Shown here: piece by piece, positions 35,583-43,708 of the stretch
Numbering within the stretch: the stretch's first letter is position 1
Layout: each line of letters begins with the position of its first letter
From: Novosphingobium sp.
GTDB taxonomy: Bacteria; Pseudomonadota; Alphaproteobacteria; Sphingomonadales; Sphingomonadaceae
DNA length: 64,000 bases
Reading direction: 5' to 3'
NCBI GenBank assembly: GCA_024236235.1
Contig: JACKKV010000001.1
Coordinates: 372,001 to 436,000 of the forward strand
Position numbers and translations under genes: made by a program
The notes under the pieces: model-generated
The model's input: the letters and a program-made list of their open reading frames with translations, nothing else
What the model was told of the DNA's origin: nothing
Database searches by the model: none

Positions 35583-37345
35583 CAGATCAGCCCCCGGGCA
35601 TGCCATTGGTCCGGCTCATCGACCGGGGCTGAACCGTCATCATGGGCCAGCCGCGAAAATGCCTGATCCTGCGACAGGAATACCTCGCCGCTCAGATGGT
35701 CGAGAAACTGGCTGCGCTTCAGCCGGTCCATCACCGGCCCTTTTACTTCCGAAAGATGCATCCTGATCCCGCCGTCCGCCAGGCGATGCTCAATCGCCTC
35801 CAGGCTTTCAAGGCCCGATGCGTCAATCGCGTTCACGGCTGAGCACATCAGGATGACATGGCGCAGTTCGGGCTTTTCGGCCACGCGTTCGAGCACATAT
35901 TCTTCCAGCCAGCGCGCGTTGAGATAAGTCAGCGATTCATCGATCCGGATCGAAAGGATATGCGGCAAGGTGATGACATTGTGCCGGTCGATATTGCGGA
36001 AATGCTGCGTGTCGGGCACTCGCCCCACAATGGCTGCATGCGGGCGTGAAGATGTCCACAGATAGAGCAAGAGCCCCACGCCCACCCCGGCAATGACGCC
36101 CGGTTCCACCCCGGCCAGCAGGGTTACGCCAATGGTCGCCACATGCGCCGCGAAATCCGCCTTGGAATAGTGCCACAACCGACCCGGAGTCTTGAGATCG
36201 ACGAGGCTCAGCACCGCAACGATGATCGTCGCGGCCAGCGTTGCGACCGGCAGGTTGAACAGCAGCGGTGTGAGAAAAAGCGAGGCAGCCGCGATCCCGA
36301 CCGCCGTATAGGCCCCGGCAGCGGGCGTTTCCGCGCCTGCATCGAAATTGACGACCGAGCGCGCAAAGCCGCCAGTCACCGGATAGCCGCCGGAGAAGGC
36401 CGAAGCGATGTTGGACGCGCCAAGGCCGATCAGTTCCTGATCGGGCGCAATGCGCTGGCGGCGCTTGGCGGCCAGGGTCTGGGCGACAGATACGGATTCG
36501 ACAAAGCCGATAATCGATATCAGCAAGGCAGGCAGCCACAATTGCGCCCACAGGTCAGGATTGGTGGACGGCACGGCAAACGGCGGCAGGCCCTGCGGGA
36601 CAGCCCCCACCGTTTTGACCCCCTTGTCAGCGAGGTTGAACACAACGACCGCCGCAATCGTCAGCGCGACGGCCGCAACCGGTCCGGCCTTGGCCACCAT
36701 ATCAGCGGGGCGCGGCTTCATGCCCATCCGGATCAGGGCAGGCTTCGCGCCCTTGCGCACCCAGAACAGAAAGGCTGTGGCGCATACGCCAATAATTAGC
36801 GTTACCGGGTTGGTCTTGCCGATCCCCTGGGCCAGCGCGCCGAGCAATTCGGGCATCGTATCGCCTTCGGTCTTGATCCCGAAAATATGCTTGAGCTGGC
36901 TGGTCGCGATCAGCAGTCCGCTGGCGGTGATGAAACCCGATATGACCGGATGCGACAGCAGGTTGGAGAGGAAACCCAGCCGCAACAGGCCCATCACGGC
37001 CAGCATGACACCGGACAGGAACGCCAGGGTGATCGCAGCTTCCAGATATTCGGGCGTCCCCTGCGCGGCGATGCTGCCTGCAGCGGAAGCAGTCATCAGC
37101 GAAACCACCGCCACCGGGCCGACTGCGAGCGTGCGGCTGGTGCCGAAAATCGCATAGGCCACCAGCGGCAGGATCGAGGCATAAAGCCCGACGACCGGCG
37201 GCAGGCCCGCAAGCAGCGCATAGGCCAGGCTCTGCGGGATCAGCATGATGGTGACAATCACCGCCGCCAGCAGGTCCGCTGACAATGTGGAGCCGTTATA
37301 AGTCCTGCCCCATTCGAGGATCGGCAAGACGCGCTGAAGTTTCAT
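35582..37345 (-). CDS. SulP-family anion transporter with STAS domain
   Basis: A 587-residue inner-membrane transporter. VIVTIMLIPQSLAYALLAGLPP (core IMLIPQSLAYALLAGLPP) and the GLYASILPLVAYAIFGTSR segment define the SulP/SLC26 family. A C-terminal STAS domain follows from about residue 460. The ATG at 37345 fits the family start. It lies 10 bases after the SQR gene stop and is coupled to the small HTH gene. In a persulfide-oxidation operon it may export sulfite, sulfate or thiosulfate products or import a substrate; direction and substrate are not visible. Confidence 0.87.
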   Translation of the reverse strand: MKLQRVLPILEWGRTYNGSTLSADLLAAVIVTIMLIPQSLAYALLAGLPPVVGLYASILPLVAYAIFGTSRTLAVGPVAVVSLMTASAAGSIAAQGTPEYLEAAITLAFLSGVMLAVMGLLRLGFLSNLLSHPVISGFITASGLLIATSQLKHIFGIKTEGDTMPELLGALAQGIGKTNPVTLIIGVCATAFLFWVRKGAKPALIRMGMKPRPADMVAKAGPVAAVALTIAAVVVFNLADKGVKTVGAVPQGLPPFAVPSTNPDLWAQLWLPALLISIIGFVESVSVAQTLAAKRRQRIAPDQELIGLGASNIASAFSGGYPVTGGFARSVVNFDAGAETPAAGAYTAVGIAAASLFLTPLLFNLPVATLAATIIVAVLSLVDLKTPGRLWHYSKADFAAHVATIGVTLLAGVEPGVIAGVGVGLLLYLWTSSRPHAAIVGRVPDTQHFRNIDRHNVITLPHILSIRIDESLTYLNARWLEEYVLERVAEKPELRHVILMCSAVNAIDASGLESLEAIEHRLADGGIRMHLSEVKGPVMDRLKRSQFLDHLSGEVFLSQDQAFSRLAHDDGSAPVDEPDQWHARGLI

Positions 37346-37355
37346 GCCGCTCCGC

Positions 37356-38951
37356 CTAGGCCGCATCGACAGGCGCGGACGGCTGCACATAGGGCCTGGG
37401 CCCGGCGAGCCATTCGCGCCCCTTGAGCATCGCGTGCCAGTAAATGGGCGGAAGCAGTTTCTCCTTCAGAAACCACGACAGGCGCGAAGGCCTGGTGCCA
37501 TCGACCAGCCAGGTCGGGAAAGTCGGCGCCAGCTTGCCGCCGTAAGTGAATTCCGCCAGCACGATTTTCCCCCGCTCCACGGTCAGCGGACAGCTGCCAT
37601 AGCCGTCATAAGCCGCAGTCAGGGGCGCCCCGTCAAGCGCGGCGATGGCATTGATCGCCACCACGGGCGCCTGCTTGCGCACTGCCGCTGCCGTCTTGGC
37701 GTTGGAGGTCGAACACCCATCGCCCAGCGCAAAGACGTTGGGGTAGCGGACATGCTGCATTGTCTGTTCGTTCACTTCGGCATAGCCCGCCGCGTCAGCC
37801 AGTTCGCTGGCCGCAACAACGGCGTTGCCTTTCTGCGGCGGTACGACATGGAGCATGTCGAACGGCAAGGTAACCTCGCCCTGCGGCGTGGCGAATGTCG
37901 CCTGTTTCGCAGGGCCGTCCACCGCGATCAGGTTCGAGTTGAAGTGCAGGCCGATTCCGTAGCGATCAACCGTTTCCTGCAGGGCGGGAACGTAATCGGG
38001 CACGCCGAACAGCACCGCCCCGGCGTTATGGAACTGCACATCCATATGGTTCAGCCGATTGTGGCGCTCCCATGCATTGCAGGCGAGATACATCGCCTTC
38101 TGCGGTGCCCCGGCGCATTTGATCGGCATTGGCGGTTGCGTGAAAAGCGCGCGCCCTTCGCCCAGTTCCTGAACCAGCTGCCAGGTATAGGGGGCGAGAT
38201 CGTACCGATAGTTGGAGGTGACGCCATTGCGGCCGAGTGTCGCCTCCAGCCCCTCAACCTCTTCCCAGGCAAGGCGGTTGCCCGTCGCCACCACCAGCAT
38301 CTCATAGCCGATGCGTCGACCGTCCCTGAGCACGACCTCATTATTGCCGGGATCGAATTCCGCCGCTTCCGCCTTCAGCCAGGTGACGCCCCGCGGGATG
38401 AGCGAGGCCATCGGACGGCGCGTATCGGCCACCTTGAACACGCCGCCGCCAACCAGCGTCCAGCCCGGCTGGTAATAATGTTCGTCGCGCGGTTCCACGA
38501 TTGCGATCTGCAGGTTGGGGCGACGCTTCAGCATCGATGCCGCCGTCGCGATCCCGCCCGCCCCGCCGCCGACGATCAGGACGGTGAAGCGCAGCGTGGT
38601 GCCGCCATTGACCACGGGTGCCTGCTGGCTGGCCATCTGCGCGAGGATTGTGCAGCGATTTCCGGTGCGGCAAAACGCCAGGACGGGCTGCGGCAGTTCG
38701 GCCAGCGCGGTGGCGAATTGCGCCCCCGCCCGTGGCCCGATCGTGTCCGCGGTTACGGGAATGAAGCGGGTTTCGATTCCCGCCGCGGCAGCCGCACTGG
38801 CGACATCGGCCCAGGCGGGCTGCCCGGCTTCTTCACCATCGGGCCGGTTGCAGATGATCGAACGAATGCCCCTGGCGACAAGGCCGCTCATGTCCTCAGG
38901 GGCGACCTGCCCCGCGACATAGAGCGCGGGCGACAGTTTTCTCATATCCAT
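37356..38951 (-). CDS. DUF442 phosphatase/sulfurtransferase domain fused to sulfide:quinone oxidoreductase
   Basis: A 531-residue two-domain protein. Residues 1 to about 112 are a DUF442/Blh-type domain with a tyrosine-phosphatase-like loop CRTGNR (94-99). Residues about 120-531 form an FAD flavoprotein (GGGAGG at 128-133). The flavoprotein has the type II (SQOR-like) cysteine site KCAGAP (Cys279) and a second cysteine in GSCPL (Cys454), matching the redox pair of human SQOR. It should oxidise sulfide to bound persulfide and reduce quinone at the membrane. It is 55 bases after the dioxygenase gene. In other bacteria DUF442 is joined to the dioxygenase instead. Confidence 0.85.
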   Translation of the reverse strand: MDMRKLSPALYVAGQVAPEDMSGLVARGIRSIICNRPDGEEAGQPAWADVASAAAAAGIETRFIPVTADTIGPRAGAQFATALAELPQPVLAFCRTGNRCTILAQMASQQAPVVNGGTTLRFTVLIVGGGAGGIATAASMLKRRPNLQIAIVEPRDEHYYQPGWTLVGGGVFKVADTRRPMASLIPRGVTWLKAEAAEFDPGNNEVVLRDGRRIGYEMLVVATGNRLAWEEVEGLEATLGRNGVTSNYRYDLAPYTWQLVQELGEGRALFTQPPMPIKCAGAPQKAMYLACNAWERHNRLNHMDVQFHNAGAVLFGVPDYVPALQETVDRYGIGLHFNSNLIAVDGPAKQATFATPQGEVTLPFDMLHVVPPQKGNAVVAASELADAAGYAEVNEQTMQHVRYPNVFALGDGCSTSNAKTAAAVRKQAPVVAINAIAALDGAPLTAAYDGYGSCPLTVERGKIVLAEFTYGGKLAPTFPTWLVDGTRPSRLSWFLKEKLLPPIYWHAMLKGREWLAGPRPYVQPSAPVDAA

Positions 38952-39006
38952 GATCGCTTCTCTCCATGTATTTTTTTGGCGACCCGGTGCGACCCCGGGC
39001 AGATTG

Positions 39007-39951
39007 TCAAAGCGCGTTCACAGGAATCTTCATGTAGCTTACCCCGTTGCTTTCCGGTTCGGGCATATGCCCGCCGCGAATATTCACCTGCACCGACGGC
39101 AGGATCAGGGTCGGCATGTCGAGCGTGGCATCGCGCGCCTGACGCATGTTCACGAACTGGTCTTCGCTTATCCCGTCATGCACATGGACATTGCTGTTGC
39201 GCTGTTCGCCCACCGTGCTTTCCCAGCGATATTCCTCGCGGCCCGGCGCCTGGTAATCATGGCACAGGAACAGGCGCGTTTCGCGCGGCAGTGACAGCAG
39301 GCGGCGGATTGAACGATACAGCTGGCGTGCATCCCCGCCCGGAAAATCAGCGCGTGCCGTGCCGTAATCGGGCATGAAGATCGTATCGCCGACAAAGGCC
39401 GCGTCGCCGATCACATAAGCCATGTCAGCGGGCGTGTGGCCGGGAACATGCATGGCGATCGCTTCGATATTGCCGATCATGAATCGTTCGCCATCGCCGA
39501 ACAGGTGATCGAATTGCGAACCGTCGCGGGCAAATTCGCCGCCGATGTTGAAAATCTTGCCGAAGACTTCCTGCACCTGAACGATCGCCCGCCCGATGGC
39601 GAGCTTGCCGCCAAGCTGTTCCTGCAGATAGGGCGCGGCGGAAAGGTGATCGGCATGAGCATGCGTTTCAATATGCCACATCACTTTAAGATTATTCGAT
39701 TTTGAGTAATCGATAACCGCATCAGCAGACGCAAAGCTGGTCCGGCCAGAGGCTGGATCGTAATCGAGCACGGAGTCGATTATGGCCGCCTCGCCGCTTG
39801 CCGGATCATGCACGACATAAGTGATCGTAAAGGTGGCTTCGTCGAAAAAGCCCTTAACGACAGGAGTTTTCGCACTATTATTGCGCGCGGCACCGACCTG
39901 GGCAGCGGCGGCATTCAGGACTTCATCAGTCAGCACAAGAGAATCGCTCAT
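39007..39951 (-). CDS. Persulfide dioxygenase-like metallo-beta-lactamase (ETHE1/Blh family)
   Basis: A 314-residue non-heme iron enzyme of the MBL fold, expected to oxidise glutathione persulfide to sulfite. HIETHAHADHL holds the HxHxDH metal motif, and HVPGHTPADMAYVIGDAAFVGDTIF (core HVPGHTPADM) the downstream ligands. The start chosen is the ATG at 39951 (SDSLVLTD follows); the frame is open 18 codons upstream through the promoter. It lacks an N-terminal DUF442 domain, which is on the next protein. First gene of pdo-sqr-sulP-HTH. Confidence 0.87.
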   Translation of the reverse strand: MSDSLVLTDEVLNAAAAQVGAARNNSAKTPVVKGFFDEATFTITYVVHDPASGEAAIIDSVLDYDPASGRTSFASADAVIDYSKSNNLKVMWHIETHAHADHLSAAPYLQEQLGGKLAIGRAIVQVQEVFGKIFNIGGEFARDGSQFDHLFGDGERFMIGNIEAIAMHVPGHTPADMAYVIGDAAFVGDTIFMPDYGTARADFPGGDARQLYRSIRRLLSLPRETRLFLCHDYQAPGREEYRWESTVGEQRNSNVHVHDGISEDQFVNMRQARDATLDMPTLILPSVQVNIRGGHMPEPESNGVSYMKIPVNAL

Positions 39952-39967
39952 CGTCAACCTCCATAAT

Positions 39968-39996
39968 TTGTCAATTACACTATTTATGTATATATA
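39968..39996. promoter_or_regulatory. Divergent persulfide-locus promoter/operator
   Basis: The 80-base gap 39952-40031 is strikingly AT-rich. On the plus strand TTGTCA (39968-39973) and TATATA (39991-39996) are 17 bases apart, a good sigma70 pair for the peroxiredoxin gene. TACA-N7-TGTA (39976-39990) lies exactly in that spacer, where a bound repressor would block polymerase. The segment 39976-39996 matches 17 of 21 positions at 9141-9161 in the sox promoter. Confidence 0.6.
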
Positions 39997-40031
39997 TTGC
40001 GTCAAGCATGAAAATCGCCTAGGAGGCAGGA

Positions 40032-40673
40032 ATGGACATGCAGCTTAACCACCCGGTCGCGCCCATGCGCATTGGCGAGATGGCGCCGGATTTCACCGCG
40101 CGCAGCACGGCAGGCCCGCTCTCGCTCAGCGACTTTCGCGGCCAGTGGCTGGTGTTCTTCTCGCACCCGGCCGATTTCACGCCCGTTTGCACATCCGAAT
40201 TCGTCGCCCTGGCCCGCGCCGCTGACCGTTTCGCCGCGCTTGATTGTGCGCTCGTCGCGCTCTCGGTCGACAGCCTCTATGCGCATCTCGCCTGGCTGCG
40301 GGCGATCAAGGATCGCTTCGGGGTGGAAGTGCGCTTCCCGGTTGTCGAAGATCCGACGCTGGTGATCGGGCGGGCTTATGGCATGGTCGACAATCAGGCG
40401 CAGGATGCCTCGGCCGTGCGCACCACCTTCTTCATCGATCCGCACGGGATCGTGCGCGCAACCACCAGCTATCCGATTACCATCGGGCGGTCAGTCGATG
40501 AAATCCTGCGTATTGTCGCCGCGCTCCAGGCAACGGATCGCGAACATGCGCTGGCCCCCGAAGGCTGGGCGCCGGGCGCGCGCCTGCTGCGCCAGCCCCG
40601 GCCCACGCTTGATGCCGTATTCGGCGCGGCGCAGCCAATGGACTGGTTCATGGAGGAGGCGGAAGATGGATGA
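40032..40673 (+). CDS. 1-Cys peroxiredoxin (Prx6 type)
   Basis: This 213-residue thiol peroxidase has its peroxidatic cysteine in FTPVCTSEF and the supporting arginine in TTFFIDPHGIVRATTSYP (core FIDPHGIVRA). The extended C-terminal domain (GWAPGARLLRQPRPTLDAVF) marks the Prx6 group. Excellent ribosome site (AGGAGG) upstream. In persulfide loci it may deal with peroxides or polysulfides formed by SQR and the dioxygenase; that role is inferred. It overlaps the ArsR gene by eight bases. Confidence 0.9.
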   Translation: MDMQLNHPVAPMRIGEMAPDFTARSTAGPLSLSDFRGQWLVFFSHPADFTPVCTSEFVALARAADRFAALDCALVALSVDSLYAHLAWLRAIKDRFGVEVRFPVVEDPTLVIGRAYGMVDNQAQDASAVRTTFFIDPHGIVRATTSYPITIGRSVDEILRIVAALQATDREHALAPEGWAPGARLLRQPRPTLDAVFGAAQPMDWFMEEAEDG

Positions 40674-41016
40674 CGCGGCCATCGAACGCCTGAAGGCCAT
40701 TGCTCACCCCGCGCGCTTCTCGATCCTGAACGCGCTGCGCGCGGGCGAAAGCAACGTCGGCGAAATCGAGGCTGCAACCGGCATCACTCAGCCCGGCCTT
40801 TCGCAGCAGCTATCCGTGTTGCGCCATGCCGGTCTGGTCAGCACCCGGCGCGAGGCGAAACTTGTTTTCTACACGCTTGATGGCGCGGTGCTGGCGGAAT
40901 TGGCTCAAGCCATGTCATCACTGGTACCCGAGGAGACGCAGGCGAGCGCCGCGAAGGCTTCCGGCCCGCATGCATCAGGCCATGGCGCGGCGGTTTTCGC
41001 GACGATCCAGCGCTAG
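40666..41016 (+). CDS. ArsR-family regulator without cysteine
   Basis: A 116-residue winged-helix repressor. AIAHPARFSILNALRAGE, the recognition region TQPGLSQQLSVLRHAGLV and wing STRREAKLVFYTLDG place it near BigR/SqrR/YgaV. It contains no cysteine at all, so it cannot use the dithiol/tetrasulfide switch of those sensors. The C-terminal tail has histidines (GPHASGHG) that might bind metal. The start at 40666 overlaps the peroxiredoxin stop. It may rely on another signal or on the sox-locus regulator. Confidence 0.87.
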   Translation: MDDAAIERLKAIAHPARFSILNALRAGESNVGEIEAATGITQPGLSQQLSVLRHAGLVSTRREAKLVFYTLDGAVLAELAQAMSSLVPEETQASAAKASGPHASGHGAAVFATIQR

Positions 41017-41068
41017 GGCCGGGCAAGGCGCATTGGAATTACCCTGCAGATGGTGTAAGGATGTCATT

Positions 41069-41320
41069 ATGACAAAGTTCGAATTCACCATCCCGGCGAT
41101 GCCGTTTGATGATGCGGCCAAGGCGCAAGACTGGCTTGCGTCCAGCTTGATGGTCCCTTTCAACCTGATGACCGCGGGCTGGGACAGCTGGCGCGCGCTG
41201 AATGAAAGCTGGTGCAAGACGGTATTCTGCCCCGCAGAATTCCATGCGCATGAAGATCATTCCCAGCTGGAAGTGCCCGATCCGATCAGGGAAGATGGCG
41301 AACACGATCTGTTTGCCTGA
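41069..41320 (+). CDS. Hypothetical 83-residue protein
   Basis: Not recognised. ATG at 41069 with TAAGG about eight bases upstream. The protein is soluble, tryptophan-rich in the middle (DWLASS, GWDSWRALNESW) and ends acidic (HEDHSQLEVPDPIREDGEHD). The amphipathic first half hints at a phasin-like or membrane-surface helix, which is speculation. It has two cysteines (WCKTVFC). It lies 52 bases after the ArsR gene and converges on cofD with six bases between, so it may be the third gene of the peroxiredoxin transcript. Confidence 0.6.
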   Translation: MTKFEFTIPAMPFDDAAKAQDWLASSLMVPFNLMTAGWDSWRALNESWCKTVFCPAEFHAHEDHSQLEVPDPIREDGEHDLFA

Positions 41321-41326
41321 CGGACG

Positions 41327-42271
41327 TCAGCCGCCGTTGAAATAATCCAGCACCCAGTGCGCAAGCCGAAGCTTGTCAGCATCGGTATTCATCAATGTCT
41401 CAGTGACGAGCGCAGGCACCCCAAGATCGGCGGCCTGCGCTGCGTCGGCGCGATCAATCGCCAGCGCATCGATCAGATCGCCATACCAGGCAGCGACACC
41501 GGCATTGTCCGCCCCCACGCCCATGGTCTGCATGATCTGGCGGGTAGGCCCTTTAACCGCCTTGCCCCCGATCAGCGGCGATATCGCCAGCACCGGTGCG
41601 GCCGCATTGCGGATCGCATCAGCCATGCCGGGGACGGCCAGGATCGGGGCGATGCTGAGCACCGGATTGGACGGACAGATGACAATGCCGGCAAGGCCCG
41701 GATCAGCAAGGGCGGCCAGCACCCTGGCGCCGGGCCGCGCGTTGTCGGCACCGTCAAAGCGAACGCCCCTGACCGCAGGCGCACAGCGCAGGCGCACAAA
41801 GTAGTCCTGAAATGCCAGGGCCCCTTCATCGCAATCGACAATGGTCCGCACCCGGTCATCCGACATCGGCAGGATGGTGGCGGCAATGCCCAGCCGCGCG
41901 GCCAGAGCGCTGGTAAACTCCGAAAGGCTGGTCCCGCTTCGCAGCGCTTCGGCGCGCAGCACATGCAGTGCCAGATCGCGGTCACCCAGTGAAAACCAGT
42001 CCGGTCCGCCCAGCGTGGCGAGCGCGTCCATGAAATTCCAGCTTTCACCTGCCCTGCCCCATCCGCGCACCGGATCGGCCAGCCCGGACAGGGTGTAGCA
42101 AATCGTATCGAGGTCGGGCGATATCGGCAGCCCGCAATGTTCGAAATCGTCGCCCGTATTGCCGATGATGGTCAGCGCACCGGGCGGCAAGGCGCGAAGC
42201 AGGCCAAGGGCCAGCTTCGCGCCGCCAATGCCGCCACACAGGGCGACGATCTTTGCGTCAGCTGATATAAT
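41327..42271 (-). CDS. cofD: 2-phospho-L-lactate transferase CofD (F420 biosynthesis), probable ATT start
   Basis: This enzyme joins a lactyl, phosphoenolpyruvyl or glyceryl phosphate guanylate to the deazaflavin Fo to make F420-0. The signatures GNTGDDFEHCGLPISPDLDT (core NTGDDFEHCGL), GGPDWFSLGDRD and ICPSNPVLSIAPIL are present. The conserved N-terminal GGIGGAKLALGLLRALP lies upstream of the first standard start (TTG, 42190). No ATG, GTG or TTG exists between it and the preceding stop, so ATT at 42271 is the likeliest start, giving 314 residues and a 14-base overlap with the CoA-transferase gene. Confidence 0.85.
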   Translation of the reverse strand: MISADAKIVALCGGIGGAKLALGLLRALPPGALTIIGNTGDDFEHCGLPISPDLDTICYTLSGLADPVRGWGRAGESWNFMDALATLGGPDWFSLGDRDLALHVLRAEALRSGTSLSEFTSALAARLGIAATILPMSDDRVRTIVDCDEGALAFQDYFVRLRCAPAVRGVRFDGADNARPGARVLAALADPGLAGIVICPSNPVLSIAPILAVPGMADAIRNAAAPVLAISPLIGGKAVKGPTRQIMQTMGVGADNAGVAAWYGDLIDALAIDRADAAQAADLGVPALVTETLMNTDADKLRLAHWVLDYFNGG

Positions 42272-42920
42272 GCGCCGTGGTCTTGGCGGCGACTTCTTCC
42301 GCCGTCACCCCGGGGGCGAGTTCCACCAGCCGGAACGGGCTGTCATGATCTGCACGCTGGAACACGCACAAATCCGTCACAATCATGTCGATCACATTCT
42401 TGCCGGTCAGCGGCAGGGTGCAGGCCGGAATGAACTTGGGATCGCCGTTCTTGCTGGTGTGTTCCATCACCACGATGATCTTCTTGACGCCCGCGACCAG
42501 ATCCATCGCGCCGCCCATGCCCTTGATCATCTTCCCGGGAATCATCCAGTTCGCAATGTCGCCATTTTCGGCCACTTCCATCGCGCCCAGCACGGTCAGG
42601 TCGATATGCCCGCCGCGGATCATGGCGAAGCTGGCGGCGCTGTCGAAATAGGCCGATTGCGGCAGTTCGCTGATCGTCTGCTTGCCCGCATTGATGAGGT
42701 CGGGATCGACTTCGTCATCATAGGGGAACGGCCCGATACCCAGCATGCCGTTTTCGGACTGGAGCGTCACGGTCATTCCGGCGGGGATATGATTGGCGAC
42801 CAGCGTGGGAATGCCGATACCCAGATTGACGTAGAAGCCGTCTTCCAGCTCCTGTGCCGCGCGGGCTGCCATCTGATCGCGGGTCCAGCCCTTGGTGATA
42901 CCATCATGCGTGGTCATCAT
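42258..42920 (-). CDS. scoB: 3-oxoacid CoA-transferase subunit B
   Basis: A 220-residue subunit that carries the catalytic glutamate in QSENGMLGIGP. GFYVNLGIGIPTLVANHIP and GGAMDLVAGVKKIIVVMEHT (core GAMDLVAGVKKIIV) match succinyl-CoA:3-ketoacid CoA-transferase subunit B. It pairs with the overlapping upstream subunit A to exchange CoA between succinyl-CoA and acetoacetate or 3-oxoadipate. The exact substrate is open. It overlaps cofD at its 3' end. Confidence 0.92.
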   Translation of the reverse strand: MMTTHDGITKGWTRDQMAARAAQELEDGFYVNLGIGIPTLVANHIPAGMTVTLQSENGMLGIGPFPYDDEVDPDLINAGKQTISELPQSAYFDSAASFAMIRGGHIDLTVLGAMEVAENGDIANWMIPGKMIKGMGGAMDLVAGVKKIIVVMEHTSKNGDPKFIPACTLPLTGKNVIDMIVTDLCVFQRADHDSPFRLVELAPGVTAEEVAAKTTAHYIS

Positions 42921-43624
42921 GCGCTCTCCCGTTCGCGAGTCATGCGGAATTCGATCTTCTTGTCGTAAGGCGCGCCCACGATCATGCGCTGCACATAGAC
43001 GCCGGGGAGGTGAATGCAGTCCGGGTCAAGCGAGCCGGTGGGGACGATTTCCTCAACCTCCACCACGCAGACCTTGCCACAGGTGGCAGCAGGCACGTTG
43101 AAATTGCGCGCCGTCTTGCGGAACACGAGATTGCCCGTTTCATCAGCCTTCCAGGCCTTCACCAGCGCGAGGTCAGCAAAAATCCCGCGTTCGAGGATAT
43201 ATTCCTGCCCGTCGAACACCTTTGCTTCCTTGCCTTGTGCAACTTCGGTGCCAACACCCGTCTTGGTGTAGAAGCCGGGGATACCCGCACCGCCGGCGCG
43301 CATGCGTTCGGCCAATGTGCCCTGAGGGCAGAATTCCACCTCAAGTTCGCCGGACAGATACTGGCGTTCGAATTCCTTGTTCTCCCCCACATAGGAGGAA
43401 ATCATCTTCTTCACCTGTTTGGTGCGCAACAGTTTGCCGATGCCTTCATTGTCAATCCCGGCGTTGTTGCTGGCGAAGGTCAGCCCCTTCACCCCGCTGT
43501 CACGCACGGCATCAAGCAGCCGTTCGGGAATACCGCAAAGGCCGAAACCGCCAGCGGCGATCAGCAGGCCGTCCTGAAGCAGGCCATCAAGCGCTGCGTT
43601 CGCATCGGGGTAGAGTTTTTTCAT
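42917..43624 (-). CDS. scoA: 3-oxoacid CoA-transferase subunit A
   Basis: A 235-residue subunit. GLLIAAGGFGLCGIPERLLDA (core AAGGFGLCGIPERLL), KGLTFASNNAGI, LSGELEVEFCPQGTLAERM (core ELEVEFCPQGTLAE) and GTEVAQGKE are the family pattern. It ends with an ATGA overlap into subunit B. An 84-base gap separates it from pgl upstream, room for its own promoter. Acts in ketone body or beta-ketoadipate-type catabolism. Confidence 0.92.
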   Translation of the reverse strand: MKKLYPDANAALDGLLQDGLLIAAGGFGLCGIPERLLDAVRDSGVKGLTFASNNAGIDNEGIGKLLRTKQVKKMISSYVGENKEFERQYLSGELEVEFCPQGTLAERMRAGGAGIPGFYTKTGVGTEVAQGKEAKVFDGQEYILERGIFADLALVKAWKADETGNLVFRKTARNFNVPAATCGKVCVVEVEEIVPTGSLDPDCIHLPGVYVQRMIVGAPYDKKIEFRMTRERESA

Positions 43625-43708
43625 GAGGCTCCCGCGAAGGTTTTTATTGTCGAATGACGCTTGTTCCCTAGCCTTGCCATGCCGCAGTTTGCAAGAGGGA
43701 TTGCCGGT

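Noticed and set aside
37344..39377. 677-codon open frame on the plus strand
   Set aside because: Antisense to the SQR fusion and dioxygenase genes, which have clear domains and motifs; no recognisable domain in the plus-strand frame.
42160..42190. TTG at 42190 as the cofD start
   Set aside because: It would remove the conserved GGIGGAKL nucleotide-binding segment encoded in frame just upstream.
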